A DNA stretch of 64,000 nt from an uncultured Campylobacter sp. GTDB taxonomy: Bacteria > Campylobacterota > Campylobacteria > Campylobacterales > Campylobacteraceae. Both the position numbers and the translations under genes were made by a program. The stretch spans positions 62,001 to 126,000 of the forward strand of contig NZ_CALJPG010000008.1 in the NCBI RefSeq assembly GCF_937980635.1, read 5' to 3'. The notes under the pieces were generated by a model. It ran no database searches. It worked only from the letters and a program-made list of their open reading frames with translations, and had not been told where the DNA came from. This document shows, piece after piece, positions 54,506 through 62,290 of this stretch (the first letter of the stretch is position 1; each line of letters opens with the position of its first letter).

Positions 54506-55207
54506 TTATTCGTCATCCTGAGCCTTTTCGGTGAAGCTAACGATGTGCGGAGCTGCGATGCGCGCATAATCCTGCGCGTTTAGGATGATCGAGTGATCGA
54601 GCAAGCCCGCGTTGAAAGCGATCTCTTCAAAGCGTCCGAACAGCGACGGATCGGCGATTAGCAGTAGTTTGTTGTGAAAGCTAAACGGCGGCACCGAGCC
54701 AATGACGCAGTCCGTGAGATCGCCCACTTCATCGGGGCTTACGAGCGACGCTTTCGTGCCGCCGAGCCCCTCTGCCAAGCGCTTTAGATCGGTTTTATGA
54801 TCGGCTGCGAAGACCGCTAGGACGTAGATCCTGCCGTTTCTGCCCGCTGGTTTGTCGCTAGGAAGCTTTAGCTGCTGCGGCACGTTGGCGCAGATTTGAT
54901 CGGCGGTTAAAGTTAAATTTCCATCGCAGGCGCCGTTTTTGCGGCCTTGAGCGCTCGCAACGCAGGAAGCGTCGGGGTTTTGCACGTCATCGGCGTTTGC
55001 TAAATTTAAATTTTGCGCGAAAGAAATTTGCCCGTCCTTAAAGCCCTTGATCGTGCAAACCAGTGCCTTTGCGCCTTGCCCCAGCTGTGTGCCGCGGGCT
55101 TTGGCGACCTCGGCGGAGGTGCCCGCGCTTTGGTGAGCTACTACGCGGAAGCGCGCGCCCTGCTGCGTCAAAAGCTCTTTTAAGCTTTTAAAAATTCTCT
55201 CTGACAT
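54506..55207 (-). CDS. YbaK/ProX-type aminoacyl-tRNA deacylase with insert
   Basis: A 233-residue protein with the YbaK fold in two pieces: VVAHQSAGTSAEVAKARGT and GAKALVCTIKG at the N-terminal side, then YVLAVFAADHKTDLKRLAEGLG, ASLVSPDEVGDLTDCVIGSVPPF and the final VSFTEKAQD. Such proteins clear mischarged aminoacyl-tRNA. Residues about 66-124 form an inserted, Asn/Ala/Asp/Gln-rich region with three cysteines (CVAS, GACDG, QICANV), not typical of YbaK. The core fits the family; the substrate (Cys-, Pro- or other tRNA) is not clear. Confidence 0.82.
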   Translation of the reverse strand: MSERIFKSLKELLTQQGARFRVVAHQSAGTSAEVAKARGTQLGQGAKALVCTIKGFKDGQISFAQNLNLANADDVQNPDASCVASAQGRKNGACDGNLTLTADQICANVPQQLKLPSDKPAGRNGRIYVLAVFAADHKTDLKRLAEGLGGTKASLVSPDEVGDLTDCVIGSVPPFSFHNKLLLIADPSLFGRFEEIAFNAGLLDHSIILNAQDYARIAAPHIVSFTEKAQDDE

Positions 55208-55391
55208 GCTATCTCCTTATTTTTTGCAAAATTATACTGAAATTTTAACCAAACGACCCATTGATGCCGAAATTCCATTCTTCGTCGTAGAATTTATCTC
55301 GCCTGCGCGCAAATCCATTGCGCGATGAAAAATCTATTGCGCCGTAAAATTCCGCCGCGCATAAGCTCGGTCCGCCCCGCTTCTTGCGAAA

Positions 55392-55817
55392 TTATTTCAT
55401 CTTGCGGATTTTAGGCTTTTTGCTCTCTACGAGTTCGTAAATTTTAAGCTCGACCTTGACGTCTTTGGGCGCTAAAATTCTAATTTCGCCCGGAGTGTAG
55501 AAAAAAGGCGCTTCAAGCTCATAATAGACCCATTTTTTTTGCTTCTCGGTTTTGCATAGCATCAGCGTTTGAGCAAGTTCGTTGCCGCCGCTAAACTCGT
55601 AATAAAGCCCGTCCGAGCCCTCTTTTTGCTCTATTTTGCCGCCGATCAGATACGCGTCGTTGCAGTCGGCTTTGATCTCTTTCGAAAAGATCGCTTCGAC
55701 TTTAAATTGCTGCGGCGGCATCTTTGACGGCGTTAGCTCAAAGACGTTTAGCTGCTTCTGCGCCTCGCCGCCGAACAAAAACAGCGGCAATAGGAAAAAT
55801 AAAACGCTTTTTCTCAT
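55392..55817 (-). CDS. eco: Ecotin-like serine protease inhibitor
   Basis: A 141-residue periplasmic protein with a signal peptide (about 1-17) and the ecotin fold: LNVFELTP (ecotin QVIQLTP), FKVEAIFSKEIKADCNDAY (ecotin LKVELLIGQTLEVDCN), IGGKIEQK and VYYELEAPFF. Cys52 and Cys88 match the disulfide of E. coli ecotin (Cys50/Cys87). The reactive loop TLMLC places Leu85 at the P1 site, where E. coli ecotin has Met84. A leucine P1 would suit chymotrypsin- or elastase-like proteases, such as those of neutrophils. Confidence 0.87.
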   Translation of the reverse strand: MRKSVLFFLLPLFLFGGEAQKQLNVFELTPSKMPPQQFKVEAIFSKEIKADCNDAYLIGGKIEQKEGSDGLYYEFSGGNELAQTLMLCKTEKQKKWVYYELEAPFFYTPGEIRILAPKDVKVELKIYELVESKKPKIRKMK

Positions 55818-55885
55818 TTTTTGCTCCTTAAAAAGATATTTTTATTCAAAATTCTAGCAAAATTTTCACTCATTAAACTGAAATT

Positions 55886-56617
55886 TCAATTGACTTCGTT
55901 TTTTCTTATAATACAGATGACGTTTTTTAGCGCTTCCGTCTCTGATTTTAACGCCTCGCTATCGGTTTTTTGCGCGGCGCTCTTTTTGTTCGCTAAATTT
56001 TTGCTAGAGCCTTGCGACGATGTCTTTTCCTGCAAGTTTAAAGCTTTGACGGCGTCGCACGAAATTTCGCCCTGCGTCTGCGCGGTGGAAATTTCGCCGC
56101 TAGCCTCGCCAGCCTTGCTCGTGCGGCGGCTTAGCACGCTTTTGACGCTTATCTTTTCGCCTGCGTAAAACGCCTCGCAAAGCCCTCTTTGCGCCTCATA
56201 GTCCGTCACTTTGACGCTGTCTTCTTGAAATTTGTAAAATTTCACCCGTTTTGCTCCTTGTAGCTCCTCCGCTCCGCCCCATACGTCGCTCTGCGCGTCA
56301 AGATCCGCGAGCACAAATGCGCCGTCTGCCGCCTTATACATATTGCCAAGCCTTATCGGTATGCGTTCGCCGCTCTTTTTGGTAAGCACGAAGCCGATCT
56401 TTTCGCCATCTTTTGGGCTCTGGCGGAACTGCTTGGAGAAAAATGCCGTGAAAAATGCGATCTCCTTGGTCTCGCCGTCGGTGTCTAGGTATCTCGTCCA
56501 GCCATCTTCGGGCACGTCGATCTCGGCGACGTCTCGTCCGTCCTTTGCGCCGCATTTTAAGCCCGCGCACCCGCTAAGCGCTAATGCCGCAAGCGCGGCT
56601 AGAAATAGGTTTTTCAT
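55886..56617 (-). CDS. Lipoprotein with a low-complexity tail
   Basis: A 243-residue lipoprotein: lipobox LSGC (Cys17) after a short signal sequence, then about 150 residues with a compact, mostly beta pattern. Residues about 165-235 are polar and low in complexity (Ser, Lys, Ala, Gln, Thr, Glu). No domain recognised. It is one of several secreted or surface proteins read on the minus strand in this part of the window. Confidence 0.65.
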   Translation of the reverse strand: MKNLFLAALAALALSGCAGLKCGAKDGRDVAEIDVPEDGWTRYLDTDGETKEIAFFTAFFSKQFRQSPKDGEKIGFVLTKKSGERIPIRLGNMYKAADGAFVLADLDAQSDVWGGAEELQGAKRVKFYKFQEDSVKVTDYEAQRGLCEAFYAGEKISVKSVLSRRTSKAGEASGEISTAQTQGEISCDAVKALNLQEKTSSQGSSKNLANKKSAAQKTDSEALKSETEALKNVICIIRKNEVN

Positions 56618-56869
56618 ATTTTCCCTTCAAATAAATTTTGGCTCAAAACAGGGCGCCGCCTGCGCCTCGGCGCGTAAATTTGCACGAAATAGGGCGCGCT
56701 TGCTTGCTTTGCTGCTTGGCTTACGCTATTGCGCTTCAAGGCGTGCAAATACGCGCGATATAAGCGGTAGCGCGGAATTTTAACGTCGCTCGCGCCTTTT
56801 GCAAGCGCTTTGCGGCAAATCCGCCCGAAACCTCGTGCGTGCAAAGCCAGTATCTACGGGTTAAATTTA

Positions 56870-57217
56870 TCAAGCTGATGTCGCCCAGACGCGTAAAAAA
56901 CGCTGTCCGCTCGCCTCAAACGTGCACTCCTGCCAGTCCCAGTCGTTCTCGCCGCTCATTGCAAAATTTTGAGGCTCGCCTGATAGGCCGGCCGCGCTCA
57001 AAGCGGCCGCTATACGCTCTTTCATAAAATCATCGGGCTCGCTCGGCGTAAATTTTTCAAATTTTATCTCGTAAAGGGAGGCGAGCCCAAAGTCCGCGCG
57101 CGCGAGCTTACTGCACTCTCGCGCGAACTCTGCCGCGCTACATTCGTGCTTTGGGGCGTAGTACCAAACCTCCAGCTCCTCGATGCTTTCGCCCCCAAAT
57201 TTTATGGATTTTATCAT
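56870..57217 (-). CDS. Small conserved-looking protein
   Basis: A 115-residue cytosolic protein if started at the ATG at 57217 (MIKSIKFGGESIEELEVWYY); an upstream ATG at 57271 would add a basic 18-residue leader. It has a mixed alpha/beta pattern with conserved-looking aromatic residues near the end (DWDWQECTFEASGQRFLRVWA). No family recognised. It lies just downstream of the broken gene at 57376 on the same strand. Confidence 0.5.
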   Translation of the reverse strand: MIKSIKFGGESIEELEVWYYAPKHECSAAEFARECSKLARADFGLASLYEIKFEKFTPSEPDDFMKERIAAALSAAGLSGEPQNFAMSGENDWDWQECTFEASGQRFLRVWATSA

Positions 57218-57375
57218 TTTGACCCCATTTCGATCGTCGCGGCGGTTTAAATTTCGTCGCTTAAATTTCACTTGCGCCCATACGGCGCAGGTCTTACGCG
57301 CAAGATAAAACCTTTGCTATTTGGCGCGAGTGCGCTGCGCGGTCAAATTTTAAATTTATCCGCCGCGCTTTAAAT

Positions 57376-57927
57376 TTAGACGCCGAAGTCCGCCCGCATC
57401 CCCTCTTTGCCTTTCGGCGTAAAATAGCAAACGACGTAGCAGAGTATTCGGTCTTTGCAATCGTATTTGTCTTCGAGGCCACGGGTAATGCGCGCAAACT
57501 CCTGCGGCGCTCTGCCCTCAAAGGCGCCTCGCAGCTCCTCTGCGGCGATATGTCGCGGACTAAGGAGCAGATACGCCGCGCCGCCGTCCTCATCCTCGCT
57601 TATCGCGCGTAAAATTTCATCGCTCGCGCGAACCCGCTAATGCTCCTTGCCGTCCCACTCGCGCAGGCTCAAAAACGCCGTGCCGCCGTCAGCGTCCAAA
57701 GCCTTTTCGTTTGGAATTTGAGCGCGTAAGGCGTCTTCATTTAAGCGCTCCTCGCTCGCAACCTCGATAAAAACGTCCGTACCGAGCAGATAGCCGGTCC
57801 GCTCAAACTCGCTCTCGTACTCCCAGCCGTCAAATTTAGCGGCAAATTCTCGCACCCGCTCGTCCGCTTCGCAGCCGAACATCATCGCGTCGCTATCTGA
57901 AATTTTAACGATATAAGGCTCGTTCAT
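57376..57927 (-). pseudogene. Gene interrupted by an in-frame amber stop
   Basis: An ATG at 57927 (an upstream ATG at 57939 is also in frame) opens a frame (MNEPYIVKISDSDAMMF) that meets TAG at 57637-57639. The same frame goes on for 86 more codons with no start codon until near its end, and looks protein-like (EILRAISEDEDGGAAYLLL, ARITRGLEDKYDCKDRILCY, FTPKGKEGMRADFGV), ending with TAA at 57376-57378. A single stop mutation, a sequencing error or readthrough all fit. The full product would be about 184 residues. Function unknown. Confidence 0.6.
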
Positions 57928-57942
57928 GGGATTTTCCAAATT

Positions 57943-59385
57943 TTATTGCGGCTCGCACTTTCCGTAAACCCACTCGCGAGTTTCGTTTAGCTTAAACTCG
58001 CCGTCCTTTAGAAAATACTGCTTGCTGCTTTTGATCGCGTTTTTTCCTGCGGCTATGTAGTCGCCGATGAAGCCGCGATCCAGGACGTCGTGCGCTAAAA
58101 TCTCTCGCTCAAAGACGTTTTGCGTCCTTTGCGTCTCGTACCATTTGCCGCTCTCATCAGGCTCGCGCAAGGTGATCGAGACGTTGTTGCCCGCTTCGTC
58201 GTAGTCGTAGATATACTCGTACTGCTTGCCGTCGGAAGCTGCGCAATTTTTTATCACGTTGCCGCGCGCGTCGTAGCTAAACTCGTTTTCAAACACGACC
58301 TCCCAGCTCTGCAGCTCCTCGCGCCAGAGCACGGTTCTCTCGCGTAGCAGCCTGCCTTCCTCGGTCTCCTCATGCACGTTTTTGTAGTACTCCCTCCACT
58401 CGTTTTTTGCGGCATCCCAGCGCGATCTTAGCTCGCTAAAGCGCCTATGCTTAGGCTCGATCTTGTATAAGGCCTTTTCGTCGCGCTGCCAGATGCCGTC
58501 CTTCCATATAAAATTTATCTCGCTGCGCGTCCCGTCCTCTGCCGTAAAGACGGTATGTTTTGTAAGTGGTACCCATTTGCCGCGCCACGCGTAGCCTTCG
58601 GAGCCCGCGTAAACATCGCCGTTGTAGTGATATATCGATTTTTCGTACGGAGTCCATTTTTTCGCTTTGGCGTTCCATTCATAGGTCGCTACGAAATTGT
58701 TTCTATCGTTTTCATCGACAATCCTTTTTGTAAGGTGTGTCGGCGTCCATCTGCCCTTTTTTAGCGTGAAATTTTGCAAAATTTCCGTTTTGCCCTCGCG
58801 CTTTTCGACGGCTTTTTCACCCTCGTATGGCTTGCCGTCCTTGCTTTGCAGGCTGAAATAAATTTTTGAACCGTCAGAAGCGATCTCCTGCTTGCTTATC
58901 GCCGTTTCGCGTAATTTGTTTGTATCCGCGTCCCAGTCGTATTCGACATTTTCGATCTCGCGCTCGCCGCTTTCGTCAAATTTGCTAAAGCTTTTCGATA
59001 CGGACGACCCCTCTTCGCCGCTCTTTTTGTAGATTTTTTCTAGGCGGTGGGTTTTGGCGTCGTAGTTTTGGCTCACTTCATATTCGTAGCGCGGCACGGC
59101 GCCGCCCTCTGTCTTATAACTCGTCTTTTGCAGGCAAATTTTATCCGTTCGCGCTTTGAAATTTGATGCCGTTTCGCGCGTCTCGCCAGTCTCGGTTGCG
59201 CCCGCAGGCATCGCAAGCGTTAATGTCGCCGCCAAAATGGAGCCTGCTAAAACTGCCGTCCGCGCCCTCGAATTTACCGCCGCCCGCGCTCTAAAAGCAC
59301 CCGCCGAAATAATCGCTCGCGCCTTTAAATTTAGCGCCGCAAAATTTGCCGCACCTTCGTGTGAAATTTTAAAAATACCTCTCAT
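57943..59385 (-). CDS. Secreted W-rich repeat protein, paralogue of the gene at 60106
   Basis: A 480-residue exported protein; the likely signal peptide is preceded by a long leader (cleavable region near AGSILAATLTLAMPAGATE). The mature protein is built of about ten units of 25-45 residues, each with a central Trp flanked by Lys/Gly, such as LKKGRWTPTHL, WNAKAKKWTPYEK, AWRGKWVPLTK, WKDGIWQRDEK and WDAAKNEWREYY, and D-x-x-G turns (YDARGNVIKN, YDEAGNNVSI). This is like YD- or RHS-type beta repeats but not identical. Paralogous to 60106. Function unknown. Confidence 0.65.
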   Translation of the reverse strand: MRGIFKISHEGAANFAALNLKARAIISAGAFRARAAVNSRARTAVLAGSILAATLTLAMPAGATETGETRETASNFKARTDKICLQKTSYKTEGGAVPRYEYEVSQNYDAKTHRLEKIYKKSGEEGSSVSKSFSKFDESGEREIENVEYDWDADTNKLRETAISKQEIASDGSKIYFSLQSKDGKPYEGEKAVEKREGKTEILQNFTLKKGRWTPTHLTKRIVDENDRNNFVATYEWNAKAKKWTPYEKSIYHYNGDVYAGSEGYAWRGKWVPLTKHTVFTAEDGTRSEINFIWKDGIWQRDEKALYKIEPKHRRFSELRSRWDAAKNEWREYYKNVHEETEEGRLLRERTVLWREELQSWEVVFENEFSYDARGNVIKNCAASDGKQYEYIYDYDEAGNNVSITLREPDESGKWYETQRTQNVFEREILAHDVLDRGFIGDYIAAGKNAIKSSKQYFLKDGEFKLNETREWVYGKCEPQ

Positions 59386-59418
59386 GACCGCTCCTTTTAT
59401 CTGAATTTTAAATCGCGC

Positions 59419-59849
59419 CTACCGCTTTATATCCTCGCTCGAAAAAGCTCTCTCGCCTTCGTAAATTTTCTCATAGCGGCTTAGCTTGCCATCTTTGAAA
59501 TAGCCGATGAAATAGCTCGCCGATTTTCCGGCCTGCTCTTGCGAAATTTCATCGTAGAGATAGACAGGCTCCTTTGATTTTTGTTTGTGTAGGTACGAGC
59601 AACTGCGAAAATAGCGCTTTTTGATTTTAAAATTTTACGCCTCGCCGCTTTGCTCGTCTGCGCGCTTTGTTGCGCTTATTTCGTTGCTCTGTTTGCCTGC
59701 GGGCGTCTGATCATCTCTCCCGCCGCCCTGCATCGTCTGTTTTTGTCTGCTTGCCGCGGCGTGATCTTGCGCCTCTACGGTGCCAAAACAGATACTCGCC
59801 GAAATTAAAGCCGAAATAGAGCCGCTCTTGTCGCTCTAATTAAAACCAT
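59419..59849 (-). pseudogene. Frameshifted and stopped secreted-protein gene
   Basis: An ATG at 59849, preceded by AAGGAAAGG, opens a frame that stops after 14 codons. One frameshift leads into a signal-peptide-like stretch (SISALISASICFGTVEA) and a polar region, to a TAA at 59635-59637. After this stop the same frame continues for 71 codons (KKRYFRSCSYLH, PVYLYDEISQEQAGKSASYF, IGYFKDGKLSRYEKIYEGE) to a TAG at 59419. This is a decayed gene for a secreted protein between the two paralogous W-rich proteins. Confidence 0.55.
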
Positions 59850-60105
59850 TTTTCAACCTTTCCTTTTGCCGCCGCTGCGTGCGGACCTGCCGCGGCGTAG
59901 GATTTAAATTTTAAAATTTACGCGGCGCACGAATACCTCCGCGCTAGCTAAATTTAACCGCGGCGCTTACGCAAATACCTCCGCGCCGTATAAATTTAAA
60001 TGCAAAGCTTACAGACGCCGCGACTATAAAATTTAACCGCAGCACTCGCGCAACGCCGCGCAAATAAAATTTCGCGGCTAAATTTTACCGACGCATCTTC
60101 AAACG
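59850..60105. repeat. Non-coding array of RAATTY words
   Basis: About 250 bases with AAATTT words set in GC-rich pieces at steps of 15-30 bases (around TTTAAATTTTAAAATTTACG at 59900 and AAATTTAACCGCGG-type repeats). No gene or RNA seen. Confidence 0.5.
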
Positions 60106-61341
60106 CTACTTTATCTTTTTATATTTCCACGTCTTTTCCGTTATGAGCTCGGATTTGCCGTCTTTAAGCTTAAATTCCTTAAAGCTCGTTATCGCGTAGA
60201 TACTAGGCATCTCAAACATCATCAGCGCGGCTCCGTGCCCCACGCTGTCTGATGGGATTTGGGTATCGTAAGTAGCCTCCGAGCGCCCCGTTTGCACCCA
60301 TTTGCCGCTCGCATCAAGCTTGTAGATGTCCATCGCGGTATTACTGCCGTGCTCGTCGTAGCTATAGACGTATTTGCCGCTGCTAGAATTTGATTCGTAG
60401 CTTTGCTCTAGTAGTCGCTCGCCCGATTTATCGTAAATTTCGCCGTTTGAGTAGCTTTTGACCCACTCTTTAAGTCGCTCGTCCCACAGATAAAAGGTCA
60501 TATTAAGATCCGCTCCCTTCTTGATAACGGTCTGTTTGCTCATATTATCCCACGCGCCCTTCTCGTCGTTCCAGATGAAGCTCGTAACGATCCCCTCGCC
60601 CTTCGCGGCATCAAGCTCGTGCTTGCTCATCGTCGCGTTTTGCCACGCGCCGTTTTGAAAAGTGCTGCGGAGCTGCTCGTAGCTGCCGTTTCGATCGCCG
60701 TTAAGCATCTCTCGCTCGCTATTTTGCCACGCGCCGTTTACAAACTCGTAGCTCACGTATCCGCTCATCTCTCCTAGGCTGTCGTAGAAAATTTCGGTCT
60801 TATCTTTGGGCTGCCAGCTCTTGCCGTCCCATTTGAAGCTTATCGTAAGCTCCTCCTTATCCCACGCGTTTTTTACGGATCTGTTCATGCTGTCTTTCTG
60901 CCATTTGCCCTTTGCGAGCTTATATCGCACATCTTCGGTTGCGTTACCGTCGTAGCTGGAGACGGTTTTGCTCGCATTGCGCGTGCCGTCATCCGCTATC
61001 GAATTGCTCTCGCGCGTCGTGACGCCGTCTTTGACGCTTTCCGTGTAGTCTTCTATTTTTTTCCACTTGCCGCTTTTAAGATCGAGGTTAAATACTTCAA
61101 ATTTAACCATATCCCCCTTTTCGTCAAAGTAGCTGATCTCTTTGTAGCTAGAGCCTAGGCCGTCCGAGGAGTTCGTATCTCTTACCTGCTCCAGCTTGCG
61201 CGCCGCCGTGTCGTAGCTTAGATGCGTGCTCTCCTTGCGCTGCCCGAGTGAGCCGTAGCTCATACTTTGCACCATATACTCATACTCCTTGGCAAACGCC
61301 GCCGCACAGAGCAGCGCAAGTATCGTAGCGAGCTTTTTCAT
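60106..61341 (-). CDS. Secreted W-rich repeat protein, paralogue of the gene at 57943
   Basis: A 411-residue protein with a signal peptide (MKKLATILALLCAAAFA). About nine repeats with the pattern W-x-x-x plus acidic/aromatic turns recur: LDLKSGKWKKIEDY, YKLAKGKWQKDS, KWDGKSWQPKD, FVNGAWQNSER, FQNGAWQNATM, WNDEKGAWDNMSK, WDERLKEWVKSYSN and LDASGKWVQTGR, with a YSYDEHGSNTAMDIYKLD unit as in its neighbour's YDYDEAGNNVSITL. I recognise no named family. Confidence 0.65.
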   Translation of the reverse strand: MKKLATILALLCAAAFAKEYEYMVQSMSYGSLGQRKESTHLSYDTAARKLEQVRDTNSSDGLGSSYKEISYFDEKGDMVKFEVFNLDLKSGKWKKIEDYTESVKDGVTTRESNSIADDGTRNASKTVSSYDGNATEDVRYKLAKGKWQKDSMNRSVKNAWDKEELTISFKWDGKSWQPKDKTEIFYDSLGEMSGYVSYEFVNGAWQNSEREMLNGDRNGSYEQLRSTFQNGAWQNATMSKHELDAAKGEGIVTSFIWNDEKGAWDNMSKQTVIKKGADLNMTFYLWDERLKEWVKSYSNGEIYDKSGERLLEQSYESNSSSGKYVYSYDEHGSNTAMDIYKLDASGKWVQTGRSEATYDTQIPSDSVGHGAALMMFEMPSIYAITSFKEFKLKDGKSELITEKTWKYKKIK

Positions 61342-61735
61342 CCTCTCTCCTTGGAAAAAATTTTGATAATTATATAATGTTCGTATATAAAAACGGATAA
61401 AATTTCGCCGCGCGGCAAGCGAAATTTCATTAACCGCGCGGCGGAATTCTGCGTAGATCGGCGAGCGGAATTTTATGTCGGCTAGTCGGAATTTTGCGCG
61501 AGTTTAGGCGGCCGAAATTTCGCGCGATCTGCTTTTGAAATTTTACGCGGGCTTTCGGCGAAATTTTGCGCGGACGGCCGCTATTTAAATTTTAATCCAA
61601 ACCGTCGCAAGAGCAGCGCGAGCCTCAGCCGTCTGCGTAAATTTTAAAATTTTATAAATTTGGCGCCTTGCCTCGCTGCCGCGCTATGTACGTGCCGAAT
61701 ACACCCGGCGGGAGCGGTAAAATTTTAACCGACGC
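61342..61735. repeat. Non-coding array of RAATTY words
   Basis: About 390 bases between the W-rich gene and the NADAR fragment. GAAATTTC, GGAATTCT, GGAATTTTG and AAATTTTAAAATTTT words alternate with GC-rich pieces of roughly 18-25 bases. No gene or RNA recognised. Confidence 0.55.
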
Positions 61736-62116
61736 CTAATCTCGCAAAAATTTCTTATCGATCAGGTCGTAGTTTTTATACAGCCTGCGCAGTTCGTCTC
61801 GCACCTCCATCAGCGCAAAGCCGAGCAGATTTTGCCCGCGCCACGCGCTTGGACGGCTTGCGTTTTCGCTCTGCCGCCCAAGACCGATACCCCAAATTTT
61901 ATCCAGCGGGCTGGCCTCAACTAAAATTTTATCTCCCGTCGCGAGCAAAAAGCGCATCATCGCGGGATTTTGCGTAAATTTATAGTAATTGCCGCTTAGC
62001 ACGACGCTGTAGCGCACCTCGCCCCAGAGCCGCTCATCAAAGCCCCGCACCTGCCTGCCGAGCGCCTTCATCTGCTTTGCACATTTATTTGTGCCCCGTG
62101 ATCTGCGGCATAGCAC
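61736..62116 (-). pseudogene. NADAR-family (YbiA-like) C-terminal fragment
   Basis: The visible 126-residue frame covers the second half of a NADAR domain: KQMKALGRQVRGFDERLWGE, NPAMMRFLLATGD and VEASPLDKIWGIGLGR with the conserved acidic and Trp residues (Glu67, Asp72, Trp75). The N-terminal half with the FSNF and EHYxQA motifs of YbiA is missing; the upstream bases (62117-62230) show only broken frames. NADAR enzymes cleave N-glycosidic bonds of ADP-ribose-type or riboflavin-pathway compounds. This copy is almost certainly inactive. Confidence 0.6.
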
Positions 62117-62244
62117 TATCGTGATAGGAATGGTGATATGTAATTTCTTTGGCAGAGTTTAAATTAATTTTATCTGATTATTTGCCGTGGTGAAAAAGAA
62201 TGAAAGCTGTTTAAATTGGCATAAACTTAATACCAGTATATTGC

Positions 62245-62290
62245 ATAACTCTATTGATAAAAATATTAATATTTTTATCAATAGAGTTAT
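62245..62290. repeat. 46-bp perfect palindrome at the end of the TIR-like gene
   Basis: Bases 62245-62267 (starting ATAACTCTATTGATAAAAAT) and 62268-62290 are exact reverse complements with no loop. The palindrome covers the stop codon (62287-62289) of the minus-strand gene. There is no T-run after it on the minus strand. It may act as a terminator or mark an element end. Confidence 0.8.

Noticed and set aside
54374..54583. 69-codon plus-strand frame overlapping the YbaK-like gene
   Set aside because: It overlaps the 3' end of a convincing gene and lacks a ribosome site.
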